DNA from: JABDQA01 sp963824415
GTDB taxonomy: Bacteria > Desulfobacterota > Desulfobulbia > Desulfobulbales > Desulfocapsaceae
NCBI GenBank assembly: GCA_963824415.1
Contig: CAWGPM010000003.1
Span: 248,001-312,000 of the forward strand
Direction: 5' to 3'
DNA length: 64,000 bases
The notes beneath the pieces were generated by a model. It saw only the letters and a program-made list of their open reading frames with translations, had not been told where the DNA came from and did no database searches. Made by a program: the position numbers and the translations under genes. Below are positions 9,930 through 19,530 of this stretch, in pieces. Position 1 is the first letter of the stretch. Each line of letters opens with the position of its first letter.

Positions 9930-10344
9930 CGCGCTCCGGTTATGCCTGGATCCAGTTCCCGATGCAACTCTTTTAAATAATTTGAGAATCATAGCTTAAT
10001 CCAGATGCTCCATGTGGCGCAAGTGGAGATTGTCTGGAATCGATTAATTATGTCTGTCAGAGAACTCTTTATGATCAGTGAGGGCGGTCTGCAGTTCTTA
10101 AACGGTTCACATATCGGCCAGCCCGGGCAATAGCGCTACTTGATTCTTCAGGTCCTTTTTGGTATTGATCGCTAGTCGAAGATTCAGATCTAAAACGGCA
10201 GAAGCTTGAAGATGCTGGCAGTCCAGACCCTGGTCGAGGCGGATCGATCAGGCGCCATACGGGACATGATCACAATGGAAACGCCATCTGCTAAACTTCG
10301 CCGGTCTGGATAGAATACGACTCAGCCTTTCACTGCACCTTGAG
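9930..10344. other. Non-coding region before the glycosyltransferase gene
   Basis: About 415 bases with no open frame that resembles a protein, no strong hairpin and no recognisable RNA. It presumably contains the promoter of the glycosyltransferase gene. I see nothing else in it. Confidence 0.5.
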
Positions 10345-13020
10345 ATGAGGTGCACGGGTATATATATGCACGGGGTATCTCTTATCATTCCAACCAGGAA
10401 TGAAGCTGACAACATCGATCTCTTATTGCAGCGGATCTTCCAGGTTGATTACCTCCAGTCAATTGATCATGAGGTCATTTTCGTCGATGACAGTTCCACC
10501 GACGGTACCCGGACCAGGGTCCGGAGCTGGTGCACTGACCATCCGGTCCGGTTGATCGAAAGAGACGGCAGGGGAGGGCTGGCCAGTGCGGTTATTGCCG
10601 GTGCCAGGCAGGCCCGCTTTGCCATCGGTCTGGTTATGGATGCCGACTTGAGCCACCCGCCGGAAAAAATAGCCGAGATCCTTGAACCGCTGCTGGCCGG
10701 CGAATGCGATATGGTGATCGGCAGCCGCTATGTGAAGGGCGGCGCAACACCCGAGTGGCCTGCTTCCCGAAAAATAGCCTCGAAACTGGCAACACTGCCC
10801 GCCCGTCTGTTTACCGATGTTAATGACCCGATGGCTGGTTTTTTCGGCGTCACCATCGAGCGTCTGGCGAACCTGCGGCCCGATGTGCCCGGATTCAAGA
10901 TCGGCCTTGAAGTTCTGGTTGCCGGCGGCGACGAACTGCGGGTAAAAGAGGTGCCGATCGTGTTCAACGATCGCTTCGAAGGGTTTTCAAAAATGAATAA
11001 ACAGATCATTTTTGAATATCTGAAACAGGTCCTTCAGCTTGGTACCTTCGACTTGCATGCCTTCTCCTTCAGTCGTCTGCTGCTGCTTGGCGTATTCGGC
11101 ACCCTGTTCAACACGCTGATTTTCGCAGTTGCCCGGCACAACGGCTATCAGCCTCTGATAGCGCATCTATTTGGAATTACGGCATCTTCACTTCTCCTTT
11201 TTGTGATTATGGCTCTGCTCTGGCAGAAATCTGATTTGGGACATCGTCTGTCGCTGCGTCACCTGGGCGGTCTGGTGGTTTTACTAATCCTGGCGATGTC
11301 GATGCAGGGAGGACTTTTTCAACTGTTGAGCAGGTGGCAGGTTTTCACCGAGACGGCTGCATTTAGCGGTGGTGCTCTATTGGGCACGACATTTTTTATA
11401 ACCGCCTCGACACTATATCTGTTTTCGGGTTTTACTTCACTATCCAGACAAGTCCGTTCGCGCCTGATGATAATTGGGACGATTCTCTGGCTGATCGCTC
11501 TGAGATTTATCTATCTCGGCCTGCCCGAGTTGATGGAGCAGGAAGCCTACTACTGGAATTACGCCCAGCACCTGGATTTGAGTTACCTCGATCATCCACC
11601 CATGGTTGCGCTGCTCATCTGGCTTGGCACCGCCCTGTTTGGCATTACCGAGTTCGGGGTACGTATCGGCGCCTATGTCTGCTGGTTCTTCACCGCGTAT
11701 TTTTCCTATCGCCTGGCCGCGGCCGTGTTCAGCCGGACTGCCGCACTGGGCAGCGTGCTGCTGATTTCGATATTACCGCTTTATTTCGGCACCGGCCTGA
11801 TCATAACCCCGGATGCACCGCTGCATGCCGCCTGGGCTGCGCTGATCTATTTCCTCTACTGCGGTCTGGTCCAGGGCAGGGCCTCCGCCTGGGTGGGCGT
11901 GGGGATCAGTCTCGGCGTGGGTATGGTCTCGAAATATACGATCGTGCTGCTGGCTCCGGGAGTTCTCGTTTTCATGCTGCTCGACCGGCGGGCCAGGCAG
12001 TGGTTTATTCGCTGGCAACCTTATGCGGCACTGTTGATCGCCGTCGCCTTGTTCATGCCGGTGCTTATCTGGAACTTCCAGCATGACTGGGTCTCCTTTC
12101 TGTTTCAAAGCGAGCAGCGGGTCAGCGGACAGACATTTTTTTCCACCCATCGTCTGATCGGCTACATCGCGATGATCATAACGCCGGCCGGCGTGCTGTC
12201 CGCCCTGTTGTTTTTTTTCCGGGGCAATCGGATTTTCAGTACACAGGCAAGTGGCAGTGAGCCTGGCAGCGACGTTGAGCAGAGAAGCATCGGGCGGATC
12301 AATCGAAATTATCTGTTTTCATTGCTGCTCGTTCTGGCTCCGCTGAGTGTCTTTTTGCTGTTCAGCCTGACCAGAGAGGTTAAGCTGAACTGGACCAGCC
12401 CGTTATGGCTGGCGGCGCTGCCGTTTTTTGGACTTACCGTGAGTGGCTGGATACCAGTGCTACGATCGAGATTTTTCACCTTTCTGCAAGGCTTCTGGAA
12501 ATTAACGGCACTGGTGATGATGCTCACCTACAGCATTGCTTTGCACTATGTAACCCTGGGATTGCCCGGGGTTTCCTACCCGTCTGAGCCGTTTCTGCTA
12601 GGCTGGAAGGAAATGGCCGCCGAGGTAGAGGCAATTCTTGACCAGGTCGAAGAGAAGACGGGCAACCGGCCAGTGGTGGTCGGCATGGATCCTTATCAGA
12701 TCAGCAGCGGCTTGGCTTTTTACCGGGCGAAAATGGCAGGAAACGATGCAGATCGGCGCAGGCGGGCAGTCGAAGAGACGCTGGGTTGGCATCTGTTTGG
12801 CTGGAATTCACTGATGTATGAGTATTGGGAGGATCCTGCGGATTTCTATGGGCGTGATATCCTGGCCGTGGCCTCAAGCAAGATCAGGGTCGAATACCCT
12901 TATTACCAGAACCATATGATCAGTATGAACAATATTCATCCACTCGATGCCATCAAGGACGGCCAGGTGGTGAACCCTTTTTACTTTCGTCTGGTCAGGG
13001 GATACCGGTCAACCGATTGA
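10345..13020 (+). CDS. Fused GT2 glycosyltransferase, GtrA-like and ArnT/PMT-like membrane protein
   Basis: An 891-residue fusion. The N-terminal part (about 8-235) is a polyprenyl-phosphate sugar synthase of family GT2, with SLIIPTRNEADN, the DDSSTDG nucleotide site and MDADLSHPPE. Next comes a GtrA-like set of about four membrane segments (about 240-360). The C-terminal part (about 370-891) resembles ArnT/PMT transferases (GT39/GT83): many membrane spans and an acidic first loop, MEQEAYYWNYAQHLDLSYLDHPP. The combination suggests that one protein loads a sugar on a lipid carrier, flips it and transfers it to an acceptor such as lipid A or a glycan. An internal ATG at 10366 with GGG 7 bases upstream is an equally good start. 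Substrate unknown. Confidence 0.82.
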   Translation: MRCTGIYMHGVSLIIPTRNEADNIDLLLQRIFQVDYLQSIDHEVIFVDDSSTDGTRTRVRSWCTDHPVRLIERDGRGGLASAVIAGARQARFAIGLVMDADLSHPPEKIAEILEPLLAGECDMVIGSRYVKGGATPEWPASRKIASKLATLPARLFTDVNDPMAGFFGVTIERLANLRPDVPGFKIGLEVLVAGGDELRVKEVPIVFNDRFEGFSKMNKQIIFEYLKQVLQLGTFDLHAFSFSRLLLLGVFGTLFNTLIFAVARHNGYQPLIAHLFGITASSLLLFVIMALLWQKSDLGHRLSLRHLGGLVVLLILAMSMQGGLFQLLSRWQVFTETAAFSGGALLGTTFFITASTLYLFSGFTSLSRQVRSRLMIIGTILWLIALRFIYLGLPELMEQEAYYWNYAQHLDLSYLDHPPMVALLIWLGTALFGITEFGVRIGAYVCWFFTAYFSYRLAAAVFSRTAALGSVLLISILPLYFGTGLIITPDAPLHAAWAALIYFLYCGLVQGRASAWVGVGISLGVGMVSKYTIVLLAPGVLVFMLLDRRARQWFIRWQPYAALLIAVALFMPVLIWNFQHDWVSFLFQSEQRVSGQTFFSTHRLIGYIAMIITPAGVLSALLFFFRGNRIFSTQASGSEPGSDVEQRSIGRINRNYLFSLLLVLAPLSVFLLFSLTREVKLNWTSPLWLAALPFFGLTVSGWIPVLRSRFFTFLQGFWKLTALVMMLTYSIALHYVTLGLPGVSYPSEPFLLGWKEMAAEVEAILDQVEEKTGNRPVVVGMDPYQISSGLAFYRAKMAGNDADRRRRAVEETLGWHLFGWNSLMYEYWEDPADFYGRDILAVASSKIRVEYPYYQNHMISMNNIHPLDAIKDGQVVNPFYFRLVRGYRSTD

Positions 13021-13031
13021 TCCAGAGGTGA

Positions 13032-14412
13032 TTACCCCCTGCCGCCGTCGGCCAGGTAGCGGGGGTCCAGTAATTTTTTCAGCAGTTCGTCATCCAGGTC
13101 AGTTTCTTCCCGGGCAACATCGAAAAGCTCCCGTTTCTCTTCCCGGGCCTTTTTGGCAATGGCAGAGGCCTTCATATAACCGATGTATGGGGTCAGCGAC
13201 GTTACCAGCACCGGATTCGAACCCAGCGGCTTTTCGAGCTGTTCCCGCCGGATCTCCATATCCCTGATTGCCTTTTCGCCCAGAAGATCGGCTGCTCCGG
13301 CAATGAGCTCACCGCCGGTAAGCAATTCGGCAGCGGCAAGCGGAAGCATCGTGTTGAGTTGAAAGCTGCCGGCCTGAGCCGCGATGGTGATCGAGGCGTC
13401 GCAGCCGATAACCCGGGCGGCCGCCATGCATACGGCTTCGGGGATGACTGGATTTACCTTATCCACCATGATCGAGGAGCCCGGCTGCAAAGGGGGTAAT
13501 CGGATCTCAGCCAGCCCGGCTGCCGGTCCAGAGTTCATCCATCTGAGGTCGTTGCCGATTTTCATCAAAGTTATGGCACAGGTTTTCAGATGCGCTGAGG
13601 TCTCCAATACGGTGTCGATGCTGCTCAAGCCTTTGTAGGCAGAATCGACCTGCTCCACCGCAATGGCGCTGAGACGTTTGATATGGCGCAGGGCATGCTC
13701 AGCGAAGCCCGGAGCACAGTTTACCCCGCTTCCAACCGCGGTGCCTCCCAGCGGCAGCCTTCTCAGCCGTACCAGTACGTCCTGCAGTCGCCAGTTATTG
13801 TCGTGTAGCTGCGAAGCCCACCCTTTGAGCTCGTGGGCCAGGCGTATCGGCAGCCCATCCATCAGATGGGTCCGGCCGGTTTTGACCACATCCTGGTGCT
13901 GTTCGGCTTTGCGCTCAATGGTCCGGGCCAGTCGTTCCAGGGCCGGCATGATCGATGAACTGATCTGGATCGCCCCGGCGAGATGGAGCGCTGAAGGGAT
14001 TACATCGTTGGAACTCTGTCCCATATTGACATGATCATTGGCCGAAATTTCGATTCCCGCGCGGGCAGCGAGTCCGGCAATCACTTCGTTGGCATTCATG
14101 TTGGTACTGGTTCCAGAGCCGGTCTGCAGAACCGGCACCGGAAAATGATCCATCAGCGAAGCCTGCCTCGAGTTCATCGATGGCGGTGCTGATTGCTCTG
14201 GCCTGTTCCTGCGTAAGCAGGCCGAGTTCAGCATTGGCCAGGCTCGCGGCCCGTTTGATCATGAGCAGTGCCCGGATGAAGGTCTGAGGCATCGGCGCCG
14301 TGGATATGGTGAAATTGTTCAGGGCGCGCTGGGTCTGCGCGCCGTAGAGGACATCGATGGGCAGCGTTACACTGCCCATTGAGTCGTATGCGATTCGGGT
14401 GGTATCGGCCAT
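13032..14412 (-). CDS. fumC: Fumarate hydratase class II (one frameshift)
   Basis: An iron-free fumarase that interconverts fumarate and malate. Joined frames give about 459 residues, the usual FumC length. The N-terminal frame covers YGAQTQRALNNF and LMIKRAASLANAELG. The second frame resumes with DHFPVPVLQTGSGTSTNMN and carries the signature SSIMVDKVNPV (family GSSxMPxKxNP, here with V in place of P). The break is at about 14150-14151, where removing one base of the pair joins GFAD to DHFPV. Seen as a probable sequencing insertion. A class I Fe-S fumarase is also present in the window. A related aspartase cannot be fully excluded because the two share this fold. Confidence 0.85.
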
Positions 14413-14602
14413 GGTTTATCTTTCCTCCGGCTGGTAAGCAGCGAAAATAATAAATGGTTCAGACCGAAACCATAACGCATCTCTTGACAAATTTAACAGG
14501 CGTGACACATTTTATTTCAAGTGCAGTATCGGTGTGTTACTGCGGCCAGATAACTATTGCGCCGGCTGTTTAACAAGCAGATAAGCGAATATTCATACGA
14601 AT

Positions 14603-15169
14603 ATGCCTGTTTCCCTGACAGATATGAAACGAGCCCAAAACCTCTCGAGTCCTGGAAATACTCGACAAAAAATCGGCTTTGCACCGGTCAGCGACGGGTC
14701 TGCTTGCGTCTTGATACTGGGTTCCTTTCCGGGGCAGATGTCGCTTGAAACCCAGCAATACTATGGGCACCCAAGAAATGCGTTCTGGCCGATCATGTCC
14801 CGGCTGCTTGGCTTTGATAGTGAAATTGCCTATCACCTCAGACTGGAACAGCTGACCAAAAACAAAATTGCACTCTGGGATGTTCTGGCCTGCTGTGTCA
14901 GAGCTGGCAGCCTGGATACATCGATAGAGCCGGGCTCAGCGGTGGTGAACGATTTTCTGCGCTTTTTCTCAGCGCACCCAAACCTCAAGCTGGTGGTTTT
15001 TAATGGAGCCCGAGCAGAATTGGAGTTCGTCAGGAAGGTGATGCCTTATCTCGCTGCAGGACCGCGAAAACTGACAAGGCTGAGGCTGCCGTCGACCAGC
15101 CCGGCGATGGCTGCCCTCAGCTTTGAGCAGAAGCTTGAGCAGTGGCGGGTGATCACCGAGGTGCTTTAA
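14603..15169 (+). CDS. DNA-deoxyinosine (hypoxanthine) glycosylase, UDG superfamily
   Basis: A 188-residue protein of the uracil-DNA glycosylase superfamily, most like the family 6 hypoxanthine-DNA glycosylases that remove deaminated adenine. Seen motifs are LILGSFPGQMSL, YYGHPRNAFWPIM (the substrate-pocket segment with Asn), LWDVLACCVRAGSLD and the C-terminal LPSTSPA that would contact DNA. Length fits. The start is uncertain, since no strong ribosome site precedes either ATG at 14603 or the one at 14624. It is divergent from fumC, with about 190 bases between them. Confidence 0.8.
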   Translation: MPVSLTDMKRAQNLSSPGNTRQKIGFAPVSDGSACVLILGSFPGQMSLETQQYYGHPRNAFWPIMSRLLGFDSEIAYHLRLEQLTKNKIALWDVLACCVRAGSLDTSIEPGSAVVNDFLRFFSAHPNLKLVVFNGARAELEFVRKVMPYLAAGPRKLTRLRLPSTSPAMAALSFEQKLEQWRVITEVL

Positions 15170-15239
15170 CGGAGCAGGCGTTTGTTAAACCAGCATAAGG
15201 TAGCCATATGAATTCAGTGATTTTAAAGGAGGATTGATG

Positions 15240-15515
15240 ATGGGTAAGGAAACCGTGTTGTTCAAAAACGAGGAAAAAATGAGCCGGGGCGAGGCCGCCC
15301 AACTGCTGCGAACTGTCGCAGATAAAATCGAACAGGGTAAAGTAGTGCTGAAACGTGGAAAAAGTGAGGTTAAACTTGTGCTGCCGGCAGCTCTGGAAGT
15401 GGAAGTAAAGGCGGAAAAAGAGGTGGGCCGCAGTAAAACCACCAAAAAATTAGAGATCGAGCTGGAATGGCTGGTCGGCGGCAAGGCCGAGGCCGGGCCG
15501 ATGAAAATCAAGTAG
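15240..15515 (+). CDS. Amphi-Trp domain protein
   Basis: A 91-residue protein matching the small amphi-Trp domain family: VLFKNEEKMSRGEAAQLLRTVADKIEQG, a beta-hairpin and the ELEWLVGG tail with its conserved Trp. Function of the family is unknown. Of two consecutive ATGs (15237, 15240) the second lies 7 bases after AGGAGG and is preferred; a TTG at 15234 is also in frame. A strong bidirectional terminator follows at 15561. Confidence 0.75.
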   Translation: MGKETVLFKNEEKMSRGEAAQLLRTVADKIEQGKVVLKRGKSEVKLVLPAALEVEVKAEKEVGRSKTTKKLEIELEWLVGGKAEAGPMKIK

Positions 15516-15560
15516 CCGGTGCCAGCACAACTATAGAGCAGAAAAAATGATTAAATAAAA

Positions 15561-15594
15561 AAACGGGGCTGGCAGATAACCGCCAGCCCCGTTT
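15561..15594. terminator. Bidirectional terminator between amphi-Trp gene and dfx
   Basis: AAACGGGGCTGGC (15561-15573) pairs with GCCAGCCCCGTTT (15582-15594) over an 8-base loop. The A-run on the left serves as a T-run for the minus strand, so it can end both convergent genes. Confidence 0.85.
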
Positions 15595-15621
15595 CAACGC
15601 TCTTGAGCCGGGTCAGTTCGT

Positions 15622-15996
15622 TCAGTTCTTCCAGAGTCCGTGCAGGTTGCAGAATTCTCTGACGGTGACTTCTGCAGCGTCAACCGGAAAGAAAGCTTTG
15701 GGCTCCTGGCCGGGATTGAGAAATTCTTTGTAGCTGGTGCCGTTTGCATTAAGCTCGATCCATTCGATCCAGTGCTTCTCTTCCATCGGGTGAGCCACTG
15801 AACCGACTACAACTTCCCAACCGCCGTCCACCCTGGTGGCGACCGGAACATGCTTTTCCTGGGCCGCATCGACGGTGTTTTCACTCATCAAAACCATGTC
15901 CTGCCCGCAGCAGACCAGCGCTCCGGCTCCACCTGTCAATACCTCGACGATATTACCGCATAAGTTGCATTTATAAACCTCGAGTCTTTCTGCCAT
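15622..15996 (-). CDS. dfx: Desulfoferrodoxin (superoxide reductase)
   Basis: A 124-residue cytoplasmic superoxide reductase that reduces superoxide to peroxide using rubredoxin-type electron donors. Centre I (residues about 1-38) is a desulforedoxin domain with CNLCG and a later CCGQDM. Centre II carries the His ligands in EKHVP, VAHPMEEKHWIEW and the final C-N-L-H-G segment, giving the Fe(His)4Cys site. Length and order match two-centre desulfoferrodoxin. GGAGG precedes the start. The long upstream region suggests regulated expression. A rubredoxin gene lies at 24.2 kb. Confidence 0.95.
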   Translation of the reverse strand: MAERLEVYKCNLCGNIVEVLTGGAGALVCCGQDMVLMSENTVDAAQEKHVPVATRVDGGWEVVVGSVAHPMEEKHWIEWIELNANGTSYKEFLNPGQEPKAFFPVDAAEVTVREFCNLHGLWKN

Positions 15997-16489
15997 GTTG
16001 TATCCTCCTTGGATATCAGATTGTTATGGGTTTTCCCTTGCAGTCGTTATCTGTGCTACTTTTCTGGTAACGGTGCTGTGCTTGATTAACAGACAAATTG
16101 AGTAAAACATACTAATGGAATGGGTGGCAACCTTAAAAAAGTTGGTTGAATAAATCTTGACCTTGATAGTAATGGTTATTATTACTGGAAATCAATATAA
16201 ATAGCAATATATTTTAATACAAATAACTGAAGTAATTATAAATTATTGATTTATAGGGATTCTTAAGATTTATGACATAAATCATGGTATCTATGTAGGC
16301 AGCGGTGGCGATTTCACTACATGTTCTTATTATGTGAATCGGTATTGACTTAGAACGCTGCTGCAGCCGATTTTAAACTTTGATGGTGCTTTGCAGGTCC
16401 GCTGCGCATTAGAGGATTTTATGATTTCTGAAAGGTTACGCTGTTCAACTCATCTAACTGATTAAACTAAAGAGAAACGAGGAATTGTG
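15997..16489. other. Divergent intergenic region between dfx and DOMON gene
   Basis: About 490 AT-rich bases without a gene. It must hold the dfx promoter (minus strand) and that of the DOMON-oxidase cluster (plus strand); one candidate promoter and dyad is listed at 16157-16186. Confidence 0.6.
16157..16186 (+). promoter_or_regulatory. Candidate promoter with overlapping dyad
   Basis: TTGACC at 16157 and TATTAC at 16180 are spaced by 17 bases. AGTAAT (16168-16173) and ATTACT (16181-16186) form an inverted repeat over the -10 region, where a repressor would block access. It lies about 300 bases before the DOMON gene, so a long leader would be needed. Confidence 0.3.
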
Positions 16490-17023
16490 ATGAAAAAATT
16501 ATTGAGCACTATTGTTTGTTTGCTGATTTTTGGCCTTGGCCTGTCAACATCATTTGCCCAATCGTATGATCATGAAGTGGAAGTGAAAGGTATGACCTTT
16601 GCCTGGAAAATCGACGGCGACACCCTGCACGGGAAGATGTCTGCCAAGACCGAAGGCTGGGTAGCGGTTGGTTTCAACCCATCCAGCAAAATGAAAGATG
16701 CCACCTATGTTCTCGGTTTTGTCAAGGACGGCAAGGCTGAAATTACCGATCATTTTGGTGATAAAGCCACCGGACACAGCTCAGATACGAAACTTGGCGG
16801 TAGCGAGGATGCTGTTCTGGTTGGCGGTACTGAAGAAAATGGCTTTACAACCATCGAATTCACCTATCCGATGAACTCATCGGACAAATATGATTCGGTT
16901 CTGGATAAAGACGGTGACACGGTGCTTTTGCTGGCCTACGGCCCTGATAAAGACAGCCTGAAACCGCGCCATAAATACAGAACCAGCAAAACAGTCAATC
17001 TCGGTAGCGGGGCGGTAAAATAA
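16490..17023 (+). CDS. Exported DOMON-domain protein
   Basis: A 177-residue protein with a Sec signal peptide (MKKLLSTIVCLLIFGLGLS, cleaved near SFAQ). The mature part is a DOMON fold: EVKGMTFAWKIDGDTLHGKM, GWVAVGFNP, MKDATYVLGFV and VLLLAYGPD. DOMON domains bind haem or sugars in extracytoplasmic electron-transfer proteins. The start at 16490 (not the GTG at 16487) is set by GAGGA 6 bases upstream. It lies 28 bases before the SCO gene and so probably belongs to the cytochrome oxidase operon. A redox or haem role is an inference. Confidence 0.78.
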   Translation: MKKLLSTIVCLLIFGLGLSTSFAQSYDHEVEVKGMTFAWKIDGDTLHGKMSAKTEGWVAVGFNPSSKMKDATYVLGFVKDGKAEITDHFGDKATGHSSDTKLGGSEDAVLVGGTEENGFTTIEFTYPMNSSDKYDSVLDKDGDTVLLLAYGPDKDSLKPRHKYRTSKTVNLGSGAVK

Positions 17024-17051
17024 AAGGCAGCCAACAGATACCGTCATTATT

Positions 17052-17882
17052 GTGATTCAGAAAAATCTCCTTATTGCCGTCCTGTTGCTTGGCGGCCTGC
17101 TGCTGCACAGTCTGGTGCTGGGGCAGAGTGCGGATTCGTCTATTAATGATGAACAGCAGCAGGGTAAAATCTGGATTGCCGAACAGACAGGGGTGAAGCT
17201 CCCCCTGGATGCTCAGTTTGTGGATGAAAACGGGGAATCTCTTACGCTCGGCGGCCTGATTGAAAAACCTACGATTTTACTGCCGATCTATTTCTATTGC
17301 CCTAATTCATGCAGCACCAATCTGGCCAATCTGGCAGCGGCCATCAACCGGATGAAGCTTGAGGCGGGCCGGGATTATCAGGTCATTGCGCTCAGTTTCA
17401 ACCATGAGGAGTCCGTCGAGGAGGCCCAGAACGCCAAACGCAATTACCTTAAATTGCTCTACGAAGGTTTCCCGGCGGATCAATGGCGTTTTTTGACCGG
17501 CACCAAAGAAAATATCGCGGCGGTGCTCGATACGATCGGTTATACCTTCAAGCCGCTCGAGGACGGTACTTTTATCCATCCGTCGGCACTGGTTACGGTG
17601 GCTCCCGACGGCATGGTGATTAAATATGTCTACGGGACCTTCATTCCCGGCGATGTCGAGATAGCGCTCTCCGAGGCGGCCAAGGGAGTTCCCGCCACCT
17701 CGATCAAACGTCTGCTGAACTACTGCTTCAACTATGACCCGGATAAGAACAAGTCCTATTTCCAGGGCGTCAAGCTTGCCATCCTGGCAATTTTCGGCGG
17801 GCTGGTGTTCTTTGTTTTTATGCGGTTTATCAGGAAAAAGGATGCCCAAGATTCGGACGATGGGCATTCGAAAAAGGGATGA
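17052..17882 (+). CDS. SCO1/SenC copper chaperone for cytochrome oxidase
   Basis: A 276-residue thioredoxin-fold protein that delivers copper to the CuA centre of oxidase subunit II. It has an N-terminal signal or anchor (LLIAVLLLGGLLLHSLVLG), the copper-binding CPNSC (CxxxC) in YFYCPNSC, and the ligand His in DGTFIHPSALV. A second hydrophobic stretch near the C-terminus (LAILAIFGGLVFFVFMRF) anchors it, which is less usual than a single N-terminal anchor. The start is GTG. Its stop overlaps the oxidase subunit I start (ATGA), pointing to translational coupling. Confidence 0.88.
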   Translation: MIQKNLLIAVLLLGGLLLHSLVLGQSADSSINDEQQQGKIWIAEQTGVKLPLDAQFVDENGESLTLGGLIEKPTILLPIYFYCPNSCSTNLANLAAAINRMKLEAGRDYQVIALSFNHEESVEEAQNAKRNYLKLLYEGFPADQWRFLTGTKENIAAVLDTIGYTFKPLEDGTFIHPSALVTVAPDGMVIKYVYGTFIPGDVEIALSEAAKGVPATSIKRLLNYCFNYDPDKNKSYFQGVKLAILAIFGGLVFFVFMRFIRKKDAQDSDDGHSKKG

Positions 17883-19516
17883 GAGTCATGAATGATGTAA
17901 AGTCCTTCTATGAAACACCGTCACCGCCCGGGCTCACCGGCATCAAGGCCTGGCTGCTGACCCACGATCATAAGCGTCTGGCCCTGATGTATCTCTGGGC
18001 GGTCTTCTTCTGGTTCGTGCTGGCCATTTTCCTCGGGCTGGCGCTGCGGGTCGAACTCATGTTCATCGGTGAGACGATCATGCCGCCGGAGATCTACAAC
18101 TCGATCTTCACCCTGCATGGGGTGATCATGATCTTTCTCTTTGTGATCCCCGCGATTCCGGCAATTTTCGGCAATTTTTTTCTGCCGATTCAGATCGGTG
18201 CGGACGATGTCTTCTTCCCGCGACTCAATCTGTTTTCCTGGTATCTCTACATGTTCGGCGGTCTGGTGGCCATCATTTCCCTGTTTTCAGGAGACGGCTT
18301 CGCCGATACCGGTTGGACTTTTTACGTGCCGTTTTCGGTGACTACCGAGACCAACGTCTCGCTGACGGTTACCGCTGCCTTTATCCTCGGCATGTCCTCG
18401 ATGCTGACCGGCCTCAACTTCGTCACCACGGTGCACCGGATGCGGGTCAAGAATATGGGCTGGCTGCAGATACCGCTGTTTACCTGGTCCATATATGCCA
18501 CTGCCTGGGTACAGATTCTGGCCACCCCGGTCGTGTCGATCACCCTGGTGCTGGTCGTCTTGGAGCGTTTTTTGAACATCGGCCTGTTCGACCCCGACAA
18601 GGGCGGTGATCCGCTGCTCTATCAGCATCTCTTCTGGATGTACTCCCACCCGGCTGTCTATATCATGATTCTGCCCGGAATGGGGATAATATCAGAAATT
18701 ATCCCGGTCTTTTCCAGAAAGGCCATTTTCGGCTATAAAGGCATCGTCATCTCTTCGATGGCTATTGCGGTGGCCGGTTCGCTGGTCTGGGCGCATCACA
18801 TGTACACCAGCGGCATGAGCGATGTTTCGGTGTTTGTCTTCTCGCTGCTCACCTATCTGGTGGCCATACCGACTGCGGTAAAAGTGTTTTCCTGGGTTTC
18901 GACGCTGTACAAAGGCTCGATCCTGATGACGCCGCCGCTTCTGCTGGCGCTGATCTTTATCTATCTGTTCACGGTGGGTGGCTTGACCGGGCTGGTCCTC
19001 GGTGCCGCCGGCACCGATATCCATGTACATGACACGCAGTTTGTGGTCGCTCATTTCCATTTCACCATGTTCGGCGGCACCGGTTTTGCGTTCTTTGCGG
19101 GCCTGCACTACTGGTGGCCGAAGATGTTCGGCATCATGTACGACTTCAAGAAGGCCTATATCGGTGCGGTGCTGGTTACGGTGGGGTTCATCTTCCACTA
19201 CATTCCGATGTTCATCCTCGGCATGCAGGGCATGCCGAGGCGCTATTTCGACTATCTGCCGCAGTTTGAGACCGGCAATTTTCTGGCTGGCTTCGGCGGT
19301 TTTCTGATGGTGGCGGGTATTATGCTGATGTTTATCAACCTCTGGTGGTCATTCAGGACCAGGGTGAAGGCATCATCAGATCCATGGGGCGGAACGACGC
19401 TCGAGTGGATGGTCCCGTCGCCGCCGCCGCTGCATAACTTCGTGGAGGAGCCGAAAGTTCTCGATTACCCGTACGATTTTTCCGAGGTAATCAAACGTGC
19501 GAAAAGCAAGGGTTAG
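17879..19516 (+). CDS. ctaD: Cytochrome c oxidase subunit I, A2-type
   Basis: A 545-residue haem-copper oxidase catalytic subunit with about 12 membrane spans. It binds the low-spin haem (His in TLHGVIM and HFHFTMF) and the haem-CuB centre. The CuB helix reads YSHPAVY: the Glu of HPEVY in A1 enzymes is replaced, and the adjacent Tyr-Ser marks the A2 subfamily. CuB ligands continue in WAHHMY. A second in-frame ATG at 17888 is possible. It is followed by subunits III, IV, II and haem O synthase. The role is reduction of oxygen to water with proton pumping. Confidence 0.93.
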   Translation: MRVMNDVKSFYETPSPPGLTGIKAWLLTHDHKRLALMYLWAVFFWFVLAIFLGLALRVELMFIGETIMPPEIYNSIFTLHGVIMIFLFVIPAIPAIFGNFFLPIQIGADDVFFPRLNLFSWYLYMFGGLVAIISLFSGDGFADTGWTFYVPFSVTTETNVSLTVTAAFILGMSSMLTGLNFVTTVHRMRVKNMGWLQIPLFTWSIYATAWVQILATPVVSITLVLVVLERFLNIGLFDPDKGGDPLLYQHLFWMYSHPAVYIMILPGMGIISEIIPVFSRKAIFGYKGIVISSMAIAVAGSLVWAHHMYTSGMSDVSVFVFSLLTYLVAIPTAVKVFSWVSTLYKGSILMTPPLLLALIFIYLFTVGGLTGLVLGAAGTDIHVHDTQFVVAHFHFTMFGGTGFAFFAGLHYWWPKMFGIMYDFKKAYIGAVLVTVGFIFHYIPMFILGMQGMPRRYFDYLPQFETGNFLAGFGGFLMVAGIMLMFINLWWSFRTRVKASSDPWGGTTLEWMVPSPPPLHNFVEEPKVLDYPYDFSEVIKRAKSKG

Positions 19517-19530
19517 GCGAGGAGCTTTAC

